Position numbers and translations under genes: made by a program. The notes under the pieces were generated by a model. The model had not been told where the DNA came from. It searched no databases and saw only the letters and a program-made list of their open reading frames with translations. From an uncultured Lachnospiraceae bacterium (lineage in GTDB: Bacteria > Bacillota > Clostridia > Lachnospirales > Lachnospiraceae), in assembly GCA_902783295.1 (NCBI GenBank), contig CACZQT010000494.1, forward strand, positions 1 through 14,570: 14,570 nt of DNA. Reading direction: 5' to 3'. Positions 6,415 through 13,490 of the stretch are shown piece after piece (position 1 is the first letter of the stretch; the number at the start of each line of letters is the position of its first letter).

Positions 6415-7440
6415 ATGCAATTTACGGAGCCATGGATTATGGGAAATTCAAACGGAGTGATGCTGCAGGTTAATGACCTGGCCATTTCTTTTTTCACAAA
6501 AAAAGATGAAATCCAGGCTGTCCGCGGTATCAGCTATGAACTGAACCGGGGCGAAGTCCTTGGAATTGTAGGGGAATCCGGAAGCGGTAAATCTGTTTCC
6601 AGCCATGCGATTCTGAGACTCACACCGGATAACGGAGTGGTAAAAAGCGGAGAAATCCTGTTCGAAGGCAATGATATCCTGAAAATGGATAAGAAACAGA
6701 TGGAGAAACTCCGCGGGGACCGTATTTCCATGATTTTTCAGGATCCCATGACTGCACTGGATCCCCTCTTTACCGTTGAATACCAGCTGAATGAATCACT
6801 GAAAAAACATACAGACCTGTCCAAAGAGCAGAGACATGCCAGGATGATTGAGCTCCTGGATCTGGTGGAAATCAACCAGCCGGAACGCCGTCTCCGTCAG
6901 TACCCGCATGAGCTCTCCGGCGGTATGCGGCAGAGGATCATGATTGCCATGGCACTTTCGTGCAATCCGGATATTCTGATCGCCGACGAACCCACAACAG
7001 CGCTGGACGTAACCATCCAGGCACAGATCATTGACCTCCTGAAGGATCTGAAAGAACGACTGGGCATGGCCATCATTTTTATCACGCACGATCTTGGCGT
7101 CGTTTCAGATATCTGCGACAAGATCATCGTAATGTATGCCGGCAAAGTAGTTGAAGAAGGAACCAGCCGGCAGATCTTCTATGAACATACTCATCCCTAT
7201 ACCCAGGGACTCCTGGAATCAGTTCCCGAAGTGGACACTCCTGTGGAGCAGAGGCTGAAGCCGATCCCGGGGAATCCTCCGGATATGAGCTGTCTGCGTG
7301 AAGGATGCGCTTTTGCTCCGCGCTGTCCTTATGCCATGAGCATCTGCGCCAGGGAGGACGCGCCGCTTATAGAGCTTGATGAAACGCATGCGGCAGCATG
7401 CTGGAAATTGCTGAAGAGAGAAGAGGTGCCGGCTGTATGA
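6415..7440 (+). CDS. dppD: Dipeptide/oligopeptide ABC importer, ATPase DppD
   Basis: 341 residues; one of two nucleotide-binding subunits that power peptide uptake from the cytoplasmic side. Visible: Walker A GESGSGKS (53-60), Q-loop Gln109 (IFQDPMTALDP), signature LSGGMRQ (167-173), Walker B ILIADEP (187-193) and switch His225 (THDLGVVSD). The C-terminal oligopeptide-transporter extension (about 255-341) includes IPGNPPDMS and a cysteine cluster (Cys293, 298, 304, 311, 329); in some DppD proteins such cysteines bind a [4Fe-4S] cluster, which is a possibility only here. Start choice is open: ATG 6415 has AAAGGG only 4 bp upstream, while ATG 6439 (Met9) has CGGAG 9 bp upstream and may be the true start. 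It is the first gene of the operon, behind the promoter at 6306, and its stop overlaps the dppF start (ATGA). Confidence 0.92.
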   Translation: MQFTEPWIMGNSNGVMLQVNDLAISFFTKKDEIQAVRGISYELNRGEVLGIVGESGSGKSVSSHAILRLTPDNGVVKSGEILFEGNDILKMDKKQMEKLRGDRISMIFQDPMTALDPLFTVEYQLNESLKKHTDLSKEQRHARMIELLDLVEINQPERRLRQYPHELSGGMRQRIMIAMALSCNPDILIADEPTTALDVTIQAQIIDLLKDLKERLGMAIIFITHDLGVVSDICDKIIVMYAGKVVEEGTSRQIFYEHTHPYTQGLLESVPEVDTPVEQRLKPIPGNPPDMSCLREGCAFAPRCPYAMSICAREDAPLIELDETHAAACWKLLKREEVPAV

Positions 7441-8429
7441 CTGTTTCCAACCAAACCACATCCGGCGCAGGAAAGGATATTCTCCTGGAAGTCCGGGGCC
7501 TGAAAAAATATTTTCAGGTGAAAACAGGTCTCTTTAAAAGCGTGGATCTGAAAGCTGTGGATGATGTCAGCTTTTCGATCCGAAAAGGCGAAACTCTCGG
7601 GATTGTCGGAGAAAGCGGCTGCGGCAAAACGACGCTTGGCCGGACCATCCTGCGTCTGGAGGAGCCTACAGGCGGGGATATTCTTTACGCTGGAGAATCC
7701 ATCCTGCACCGCGACATGAATGAATTCCGGGATAAGATGCAGATCGTTTTCCAGGATCCTTATGCGTCTCTGGATCCCAGGAAGACGGTATCGGATATTA
7801 TCGGGGAAGCGATGGACATCCGCAAAATGTATCCGAACAAGGCAGAACGCCGGGACCGAATCCTGGAACTGATGGAGCTTGTCGGACTGAATCAGCAGTT
7901 CTACAACCGCTTTCCTCATGAGTTTTCCGGAGGACAGCGGCAGAGAATCGGCATTGCGAGATCCCTTGCAGCCGGTCCCTCGTTCATCGTCTGTGATGAA
8001 CCGGTATCCGCACTGGACGTTTCCATCCAGGCCCAGATCATCAACATGCTGGAAGATCTTCAGAAAGAGAAGCAGCTGACCTATCTGTTCATTGCCCATG
8101 ACCTGGCTGTCGTCAAGCACATCAGCAGGCACGTCGGCGTTATGTACCTGGGGCACATGGTGGAGCTGGCGGAAAGCTATGAGCTTTACAAGAATCCGCT
8201 TCATCCCTATACACAGATGCTTCTCTCCTCGATCCCTGTAGCCAATCCGGACCTGAGCAGGTCCAGGAAGAGAATCCGGCTCACCGGGGAGATTCCCAGT
8301 CCGCTGTCGCCGCCTTCCGGCTGCCCCTTCCGCAACCGCTGTCCCAAGGCGGATGGAAAATGCGCGGAGTGTCTGCCGTCCCTGGAGGATACAGGCAGCG
8401 GCCATCTGGCGGCCTGCCATCACCTGTAA
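7437..8429 (+). CDS. dppF: Dipeptide/oligopeptide ABC importer, ATPase DppF
   Basis: 330 residues; the second ATPase of the importer, expected to pair with DppD. Visible: Walker A GESGCGKT (58-65), Q-loop Gln106 (VFQDPYASLDPRKT), signature FSGGQRQ (163-169), Walker B FIVCDEP (183-189) and switch His221 (AHDLAVVKH). The C-terminus carries the oligopeptide-importer extension (LHPYTQMLLSSIP, then a Cys-rich GCPFRNRCPKADGKC). I chose ATG 7437, which overlaps the dppD stop as ATGA with GAGG at 7423-7426, over an in-frame ATG at 7398 that would add 13 residues overlapping dppD and lacks a better site. The ATGA overlap implies translational coupling, which fits equal amounts of the two ATPases. The Walker B DEP and all catalytic residues are intact. 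Confidence 0.93.
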   Translation: MTVSNQTTSGAGKDILLEVRGLKKYFQVKTGLFKSVDLKAVDDVSFSIRKGETLGIVGESGCGKTTLGRTILRLEEPTGGDILYAGESILHRDMNEFRDKMQIVFQDPYASLDPRKTVSDIIGEAMDIRKMYPNKAERRDRILELMELVGLNQQFYNRFPHEFSGGQRQRIGIARSLAAGPSFIVCDEPVSALDVSIQAQIINMLEDLQKEKQLTYLFIAHDLAVVKHISRHVGVMYLGHMVELAESYELYKNPLHPYTQMLLSSIPVANPDLSRSRKRIRLTGEIPSPLSPPSGCPFRNRCPKADGKCAECLPSLEDTGSGHLAACHHL

Positions 8430-8533
8430 ATATCTTCACAGGAAGTGTGATTTGTATTCAAGCATTATACCGGTACTGTGAATGCAGTCATCGGATTTCA
8501 CCCAGGCTGTGAAACGCAGTTTCTGAACTCATC

Positions 8534-8538
8534 GGAGG
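8534..8538 (+). promoter_or_regulatory. Ribosome binding site that sets the dppB start
   Basis: GGAGG sits 5 bp before ATG 8544. The in-frame upstream ATG at 8478 has no such site and would add 22 residues not typical of DppB, so 8544 is preferred. Confidence 0.75.
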
Positions 8539-8543
8539 TCTTC

Positions 8544-9464
8544 ATGCAGACCCTAAGATATATTATAAAGCGCGTGCTGCTTGCCGCGGTCAGTTTATTC
8601 GTTATTGTCACCCTGACATTTTTCCTGATGAACCTGATGCCCGGCGACCCTTTCATGTCGGAGAAGGCTACGGAAGAAAACCGGGCCATCCTGATAGCGA
8701 AATACGGTCTGGACAAACCCGTCCACATCCAGTATCTGCGCTACCTGGAGAATCTTCTGAAAGGAGATATGGGAACAAGCTATGTCCTGCAGAAAGGACG
8801 TGCAGTAAGCGATATCATCCGTGAGTCCTTCAGTGTATCCATGCAGATCGGCTTAAAGGCATTGGGCCTTGCCATTCTGGTCGGACTTGTACTGGGATGT
8901 ATTGCGGGTTTAAGGAAGGACAAAATCGCGGACAATATCATACGGGTGTTTTCATCCATCGGGATATCCATGCCCAGCTATGTAATCGCTTCGATCCTGC
9001 TGATTGTTCTCGCAGTGAACCTGAACCTTCTCCCGATCAGTTACAAGAAATCCGGAGGCTGGGTCATGCCGATGATTACGCTGGCCATGTATCCTGCCTG
9101 CTATCTTGCAAGGCTGACAAGGGCCAGTATCCTTGAAGTCATGAATCAGGATTATCTGCGGACGGAGAGGGCCAAGGGGATGAGTGAATTTGTCGTCGTC
9201 TTCATCCATGCTCTCAAGAATTCCCTGATCCCGGTCATTACCTACCTTGCGCCATTAACCGCACATATCCTGACAGGCGGCTTCGTAGCAGAAAGCGTAT
9301 TCAACGTTCCCGGACTGGGCCGTTATTTTGTCAGCTGCATCAGCAGCCGCGATTATACGATGATCATGGGGATCACGATTTTCTATTCCGCTCTGATCAT
9401 CGTTATGAATCTGATCTGTGATATTCTGTACAAGATCGTTGATCCCAGGATCAAGTTTGACTGA
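8544..9464 (+). CDS. dppB: Dipeptide/oligopeptide ABC importer, permease DppB
   Basis: 306 residues, the normal DppB length; one of two membrane subunits forming the translocation path. It has the DppB/OppB N-terminus (MQTLRYIIKRVLLAAVSLFV) with a first membrane helix at about 8-30, then the conserved LMPGDPF (31-37). The type 1 permease domain spans about 95-300. The cytoplasmic coupling helix that docks to the ATPases is in DYLRTERAKGMSEFVVVF (203-220), followed by HALKNSLIPV (222-231). GGFVAESVFNVPGLGR (245-260) is a family hallmark. The protein ends in ILYKIVDPRIKFD, typical of the group. A 114-bp gap separates it from dppF, longer than other gaps in this operon; I see no terminator or convincing promoter there. 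dppC follows after 32 bp. Confidence 0.93.
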   Translation: MQTLRYIIKRVLLAAVSLFVIVTLTFFLMNLMPGDPFMSEKATEENRAILIAKYGLDKPVHIQYLRYLENLLKGDMGTSYVLQKGRAVSDIIRESFSVSMQIGLKALGLAILVGLVLGCIAGLRKDKIADNIIRVFSSIGISMPSYVIASILLIVLAVNLNLLPISYKKSGGWVMPMITLAMYPACYLARLTRASILEVMNQDYLRTERAKGMSEFVVVFIHALKNSLIPVITYLAPLTAHILTGGFVAESVFNVPGLGRYFVSCISSRDYTMIMGITIFYSALIIVMNLICDILYKIVDPRIKFD

Positions 9465-9496
9465 TCCCTCACTTTGGATATGGCAGGAGATCCTCC

Positions 9497-10498
9497 ATGA
9501 AAGCAAACATACTCTCACTGCAGAATAAAATCTCACCGGAAGATTTTACACCTCTTCCTGACCGGTTTTTTGCGGAAGCAGGAACCGAAACTGAAGAAAT
9601 CGGATACTGGAAAGCCAGCTGGCAGAGGCTGAAAGCCAATAAAATCGCCATGGTTGCCCTTGGGATCATTCTTGTTCTGATCATCTTCGCGTTCATCGGC
9701 CCCATGCTGTCCCCTTACAGCTATGAACAGCAGGTACGTTCAGATGCAGGCCTGTGGCCCTGCCTGAAGCATCCGTTCGGCACAGACCGCCTGGGCCGGG
9801 ATATCATGGTCCGCTGTATGATAGGCACCAGGATCTCACTGGTCGTCGGTTTCGTTTCCGCTACCATCGTTCTGGTGATCGGCAGTATCTATGGTTCGAT
9901 CGCCGGCCTGGCCGGAGGCAAGGTGGATATCTTCATGATGAGAATTGTGGATATCATCTATTCCGTACCGGAAATCCTGCTGATCGTTGTTATAAAAATG
10001 GTCATCAGTGAACCTCTGGACACCCTCATTGCTTCCACACCGGCGTTCAAAGGGCTGCAGAGAATCGGCTCCGGCCTGATTGCCATCTTTATCGTCTATG
10101 GCCTGCTGTACTGGGTGGGCATGGCACGTATCGTACGCGGGCAGATCCTTCAGTTGAAAAACCAGGAATTTGTGACGGCCGCCAGGGCAATGGGCTGCAA
10201 AAGCGGACGAATGATCCGGGAACATCTGCTGCCGAACTGTGTAGGCCAGCTCGTAGCCACCGCCATGCTGCAGATTCCTTCCGCCATTTTTACAGAGGCC
10301 TTCCTCAGTTATCTCGGAATCGGCGTATCAGCACCAATGGCATCCCTTGGATCCTTAACAAGTGAAGCGCTGAACGGCATCACTTCTTATCCGTACAGAG
10401 TCATTTCCCCGGCTATCCTGATTTCGCTGATCATCCTTTCGTTCAACCTGTTCGGGGACGGCCTTCGGGATGCTCTCGACCCGAAGATGAAAAAATAG
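9497..10498 (+). CDS. dppC: Dipeptide/oligopeptide ABC importer, permease DppC
   Basis: 333 residues; the second membrane subunit. The N-terminal cytoplasmic part (1-45) is followed by the OppC_N-type helix at about 50-70 (IAMVALGIILVLIIFAFIGP). The permease hallmark HPFGTDRLGRD (92-101 region) opens the type 1 domain. The coupling motif is EFVTAARAMGCKSGRMIREH (224-243), then LLPN. EAFLSYLGIGV (267-277) and NLFGDGLRDALDP (317-329) are the usual C-terminal signatures. The start at 9497 has AGGAG at 9485-9489, 7 bp upstream. It follows dppB by 32 bp and is clearly co-transcribed. DppC pairs with DppB in a heterodimer. A 126-bp gap with small hairpins separates it from the substrate-binding protein gene. 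Nothing in the protein looks damaged or unusual. Confidence 0.94.
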   Translation: MKANILSLQNKISPEDFTPLPDRFFAEAGTETEEIGYWKASWQRLKANKIAMVALGIILVLIIFAFIGPMLSPYSYEQQVRSDAGLWPCLKHPFGTDRLGRDIMVRCMIGTRISLVVGFVSATIVLVIGSIYGSIAGLAGGKVDIFMMRIVDIIYSVPEILLIVVIKMVISEPLDTLIASTPAFKGLQRIGSGLIAIFIVYGLLYWVGMARIVRGQILQLKNQEFVTAARAMGCKSGRMIREHLLPNCVGQLVATAMLQIPSAIFTEAFLSYLGIGVSAPMASLGSLTSEALNGITSYPYRVISPAILISLIILSFNLFGDGLRDALDPKMKK

Positions 10499-10505
10499 CC
10501 GAATC

Positions 10506-10575
10506 CCGGCCGTAAGAATCAGCCGGAATAAATCACAGGGAACATAACAGGCAGCTTCCCGCTCTGTATGCGGGG
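10506..10575 (+). repeat. Two small GC hairpins between dppC and dppA
   Basis: CCGGC (10506-10510) pairs with GCCGG (10522-10526) across an 11-nt loop, and CCCGC (10558-10562) pairs with GCGGG (10570-10574) across a 7-nt loop. Neither has a T-run, so they are not ordinary terminators. They could shield the dppA mRNA from decay and so raise its level over the permeases, as happens in other binding-protein operons; that role is inference. Confidence 0.35.
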
Positions 10576-10610
10576 TTACATACAATTTCATAAAACCAAT
10601 GTTCTGGTAC

Positions 10611-10618
10611 AAAGGAGG
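10611..10618 (+). promoter_or_regulatory. Near-perfect ribosome binding site of dppA
   Basis: AAAGGAGG lies 6 bp before ATG 10625, the best Shine-Dalgarno in the window. It decides the start over an upstream in-frame ATG at 10568, and suggests high output of the binding protein, which is normally needed in excess over its transporter. Confidence 0.85.
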
Positions 10619-10624
10619 AAACTT

Positions 10625-12175
10625 ATGAAGAAGTGGCAAAAGTACTTCGGAATCGGCATCCTGGCGGCTGTTCTTTCAGCCGGAACCGTTTTCGCGGCGG
10701 ATGGCATTGAAATTTCCGTTACCGGCGGAAGCGAAGATGCCATGGTGCTCAACACAGCGACTGTCGGAACCCTGAACGGCCTTTCTGCCTGCCGTCACCT
10801 GTTTGAAGGCCTTTACAAACTGGATGAGACAGGCGAACCGGTTCTGGCGCAGGCGGCAAGCGTTGAAATCAGCGAAGATATGCTGACCTGGACCTTCACC
10901 CTGCGGGACGATATTACCTGGTCTGACGGACAGGCTGTCACAGCAGGTGATTTCATTTTCGGCTTCGATAACCTGATCGCTCAGGCGGATGATTACTTCG
11001 ACCTGCTGAGCAACGTAGCCGAATCCTGGGAAGCTCCGGATGACAAGACTGTGGTGATCCACATGCAGTTCCCCTGCGCCTATCTGCCTGCCATCCTGGC
11101 GTTCCCTTCCACTTATCCTGCCCGTGCGGACTATGTGGAGCAGTACGCGGACGGCTATGCTACCGATCCTGAAAAAGCCGTTTACAACGGACCCTTTGCT
11201 CTGACCGAGTGGACGCATGAAGGAACTGCTGTTATGGAGCTTCGGGATGATTATTACGATGCCGCCAATATCTCCGTGGCGAAAATCAACTGGGAACTGA
11301 TCAGTGACGAGCGTACCGCTCTGGCTTCCTTCGAGAGCGGCGACCTGATTTACGCGGATATGTGCCCGGACGAAGAGAAGCCCAGAATGGACGGCAACGG
11401 CCTTTTCTATACCTCCGGCAACAACAACTACTGCGTCATGTTCAACGAAGGCCCCGGCGGAAATGACGTCCTTAAGGATGTGAGAGTCCGCAAAGCCCTT
11501 GCTCTTACCATCGACCGGGATTTCGTCATGCAGCTCCGCGGACAGAACGATGAGATCGGCAAGACCCTGATGTGCAGCGGTTATGTCAATGCGGACGGCG
11601 TGGATTACACGGATTACGCCCCGGCATGGTTTGACGTGGAAGCCTATGAAGCGAACTGTGAAGAAGCAAGAGCTCTGCTGGCAGAGGCCGGTTATGAAAA
11701 CGGCGAAGGTTTCCCTCATCTGACCTACATCGTAAACAACGACAGCCGTAAGGAAGTTGCGGAAGCGGTTGTGAATGACTGGAATACGCAGCTGGGCATT
11801 GATTCCATCACTGTAGAAAAAGTTGAAAACTTCTTCGCGTCCAGAAACAGCGGCGATTATGATATTGCCTACTATGGCTGGTTCATGGATTATACCGATC
11901 TTTCCAATATGTACGGCGCTCTGACTTCCATGACGAATTCCAATGCGTTCTGGCACAATGACGCCTACATGGAAGCCTACAATGCAGCTGTTAAGACCTC
12001 TGATCCGGCTGAGCAGTGGGATAACTACGCAAAATGCGAAGAAGTTCTGGCAGAGGATGTTCCGCTTGCCGTGATCCTTCATTCCATGAACTCCTATCTG
12101 TTCGATGCCGATGCATATGACGGACTGGTATACTCCTGCGGCAACTTCGTATTCACCTATATTACCGAGAAATAA
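10625..12175 (+). CDS. dppA: Peptide-binding protein (SBP_bac_5), secreted, no lipobox
   Basis: 516 residues. An extracytoplasmic solute-binding protein that captures peptides and delivers them to DppBC. The N-terminus is a clear signal peptide: basic MKKWQKYFG, a hydrophobic core GIGILAAVLSAGTV, then the signal-peptidase-I-like site VFA|ADG (cut after about residue 24). No Cys lies at the end of the core, so there is no lipobox, unlike most Gram-positive relatives. The mature part shows the family 5 pattern: LAQAASVEISEDMLTWTFTL, RDDITWSDGQAVTAGDF, VYNGPFALTEW, and DVRVRKALALTIDRD. The ligand cannot be read from sequence; the neighbouring dipeptide epimerase suggests cell-wall-derived dipeptides or tripeptides. 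It is the last gene of the dppDFBCA run and is followed by a strong terminator. Confidence 0.93.
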   Translation: MKKWQKYFGIGILAAVLSAGTVFAADGIEISVTGGSEDAMVLNTATVGTLNGLSACRHLFEGLYKLDETGEPVLAQAASVEISEDMLTWTFTLRDDITWSDGQAVTAGDFIFGFDNLIAQADDYFDLLSNVAESWEAPDDKTVVIHMQFPCAYLPAILAFPSTYPARADYVEQYADGYATDPEKAVYNGPFALTEWTHEGTAVMELRDDYYDAANISVAKINWELISDERTALASFESGDLIYADMCPDEEKPRMDGNGLFYTSGNNNYCVMFNEGPGGNDVLKDVRVRKALALTIDRDFVMQLRGQNDEIGKTLMCSGYVNADGVDYTDYAPAWFDVEAYEANCEEARALLAEAGYENGEGFPHLTYIVNNDSRKEVAEAVVNDWNTQLGIDSITVEKVENFFASRNSGDYDIAYYGWFMDYTDLSNMYGALTSMTNSNAFWHNDAYMEAYNAAVKTSDPAEQWDNYAKCEEVLAEDVPLAVILHSMNSYLFDADAYDGLVYSCGNFVFTYITEK

Positions 12176-12191
12176 TAAGTAATCCAGAAAT

Positions 12192-12230
12192 GCTGATTGA
12201 ATCAGCGTTTCCTTCAGACTGAATCTGAAG
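12192..12230 (+). repeat. Two perfect inverted repeats after dppA
   Basis: GCTGATT-G-AATCAGC (12192-12206) is a perfect 7-bp palindrome with a single central base. CTTCAGA (12212-12218) pairs with TCTGAAG (12224-12230) across a 5-nt loop. Both lie between the dppA stop and its terminator and have no T-run. They may protect the 3' end of the mRNA or bind a protein as DNA. Confidence 0.5.
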
Positions 12231-12241
12231 CAGAGGCTTCC

Positions 12242-12282
12242 GGCCTCACGGCGAGGCTTGCCTGCCGTGAGGCCTTTTTCTT
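12242..12282 (+). terminator. Rho-independent terminator after dppA
   Basis: A perfect 11-bp stem, GGCCTCACGGC (12242-12252) with GCCGTGAGGCC (12264-12274), is topped by a small AGG/CCT helix and followed by TTTTTCTT. It is the strongest terminator in the window and separates the importer genes from the epimerase gene. Confidence 0.92.
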
Positions 12283-12288
12283 CAGAAT

Positions 12289-12348
12289 CGTTTCGCTGAA
12301 ACGAACTTCTTTCAGGGAGGCATTTTGTACTGACAGGGCAGTTCTGCC
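12289..12348 (+). repeat. Two short hairpins in the epimerase gene leader
   Basis: CGTTTC-GCT-GAAACG (12289-12303) is a perfect 6-bp stem. GGCA (12337-12340) pairs with TGCC (12345-12348) as part of the palindrome GGCAGTTCTGCC, 5 bp before the ribosome binding site of the epimerase gene. I see no clear promoter in this gap, and no known riboswitch or T-box signature. Confidence 0.4.
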
Positions 12349-12362
12349 GGAAAAGAGGAATT

Positions 12363-13469
12363 ATGCGAATCAAAGATATCTCCATAGGCTATATACATAT
12401 TCCCCTGAAGACTCCGTTCCGGACGGCGCTTCGGATGGTTGACAGTGTAAATGACATGCTTGTACGGGTCACTTCGGATACCGGGCTCACCGGATTTGGC
12501 GAAGCACCGCCCACAGCCGTCATCACAGGTGATACGCCTGAGTCCATTGAAGCTGCTGTGCGGAATTATATTGCTCCGGCACTCAAAGGGATGGACCTGG
12601 ACGACCTGGAGAGCATCTTCCGGGCGATGGAAAAATCAATCGCAAAAAACACCTCTGCGAAGGCAGCTGTTGACATGGCCATTTACGACCTGGCTGCGAA
12701 ATCCAGAGGAATTCCGCTGTTCCGGATGCTTGCCGGAAGGCCTGAAGAAATCCGCACTGAACTGACCACAGATATTACCATCAGCGTCAATGAAGTGGAT
12801 GAAATGGTCGCCGATTCTGTAAAGGCTGTACAGGACGGTTTCCACATACTGAAGGTAAAAGTCGGAAAAGGCGGTGAAAAAGATGTTGAGCGCGTCCGCC
12901 GCATCCGGGAAGCAGTCGGACCGGAAGCCGTCCTGCGTGTAGACGCCAACCAGGGCTGGAGCCGTGAGGAAGCGGTCCGTACCATCCGCATGATGGAAGA
13001 TGCCGGATGCGGCATCGAACTGGTGGAGCAGCCGGTTTCCTGTCACGATTTCAAAGGACTGAAGCTGGTCACCGAGGCCGTTGAAACACCTATTCTGGCG
13101 GATGAAAGCGTTTTTTCCGTGGAAGATGCAGAAAGAATCATCGAAGAAAAAGCGGCAGATCTCATCAATATCAAACTCATGAAAACCGGCGGAATACACA
13201 ATGCGCTGAAGATCTGCGAGATGGCGCAGGCAAGCGGGGTTTCCTGTATGGCCGGATGCATGCTGGAAAGCGCCATTTCGGTAAGCGCAGCAGTGCATCT
13301 GGCAGCGGCACGAGGGATTATCACAATGTGTGATCTCGACGGGCCTTCCCTCTGCGCACAAAATCCATACGAAGGCGGTCCCCTTTATGAAGGAGAAAAA
13401 ATCTATCTCCCGGAACTTCCCGGTATTGGTTTTAAAGAGCCGGAATCCGTGCAGTTTGAGAATGTATGA
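12363..13469 (+). CDS. ykfB: Dipeptide epimerase (L-Ala-D/L-Glu epimerase type)
   Basis: 368 residues of the enolase superfamily, muconate-lactonizing subgroup. Predicted to epimerize the second residue of dipeptides such as L-Ala-D-Glu, converting a murein fragment into an ordinary dipeptide, in the cytosol. Catalytic layout is intact: the LKVKVG motif with Lys164/Lys166; Mg2+ ligands Asp193 (RVDANQGW), Glu222 (LVEQP) and Asp247 (LADES); and the second base Lys271 (NIKLMKTGG). CDLDGP (323-328) gives the DxD motif (Asp324, Asp326), which in the B. subtilis enzyme binds the dipeptide amino group and separates dipeptide epimerases from muconate cycloisomerases and O-succinylbenzoate synthases. 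The start at 12363 has AAGAGGAA just upstream. It is the first gene of a three-gene run after the dppA terminator, 21 bp before the hydrolase gene. L-Ala-Glu is the best guess; other dipeptides are possible. Confidence 0.87.
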   Translation: MRIKDISIGYIHIPLKTPFRTALRMVDSVNDMLVRVTSDTGLTGFGEAPPTAVITGDTPESIEAAVRNYIAPALKGMDLDDLESIFRAMEKSIAKNTSAKAAVDMAIYDLAAKSRGIPLFRMLAGRPEEIRTELTTDITISVNEVDEMVADSVKAVQDGFHILKVKVGKGGEKDVERVRRIREAVGPEAVLRVDANQGWSREEAVRTIRMMEDAGCGIELVEQPVSCHDFKGLKLVTEAVETPILADESVFSVEDAERIIEEKAADLINIKLMKTGGIHNALKICEMAQASGVSCMAGCMLESAISVSAAVHLAAARGIITMCDLDGPSLCAQNPYEGGPLYEGEKIYLPELPGIGFKEPESVQFENV

Positions 13470-13490
13470 CGAAGGAGAGGCAGCAGTAAT

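Noticed and set aside
8436..8450. TCACA...TGTGA as a CRP-type operator between dppF and dppB
   Set aside because: The arms are only 5 bp with the wrong spacing, and it is inside an operon of an organism type that does not normally use CRP this way.
10784..10795. LSAC, a lipobox-like motif in the binding protein
   Set aside because: It lies at residues 54-57, within the mature domain and not preceded by a hydrophobic signal core, so it is not a lipidation site.
10676..12385. Minus-strand open frame of 569 codons opposite dppA
   Set aside because: It runs through the dppA terminator and the gap beyond, has no family motif, and the plus-strand binding protein is clear.
12197..12442. Plus-strand open frame between dppA and ykfB
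   Set aside because: It reads straight through the terminator stem and overlaps the ykfB start in another frame, with no ribosome binding site.
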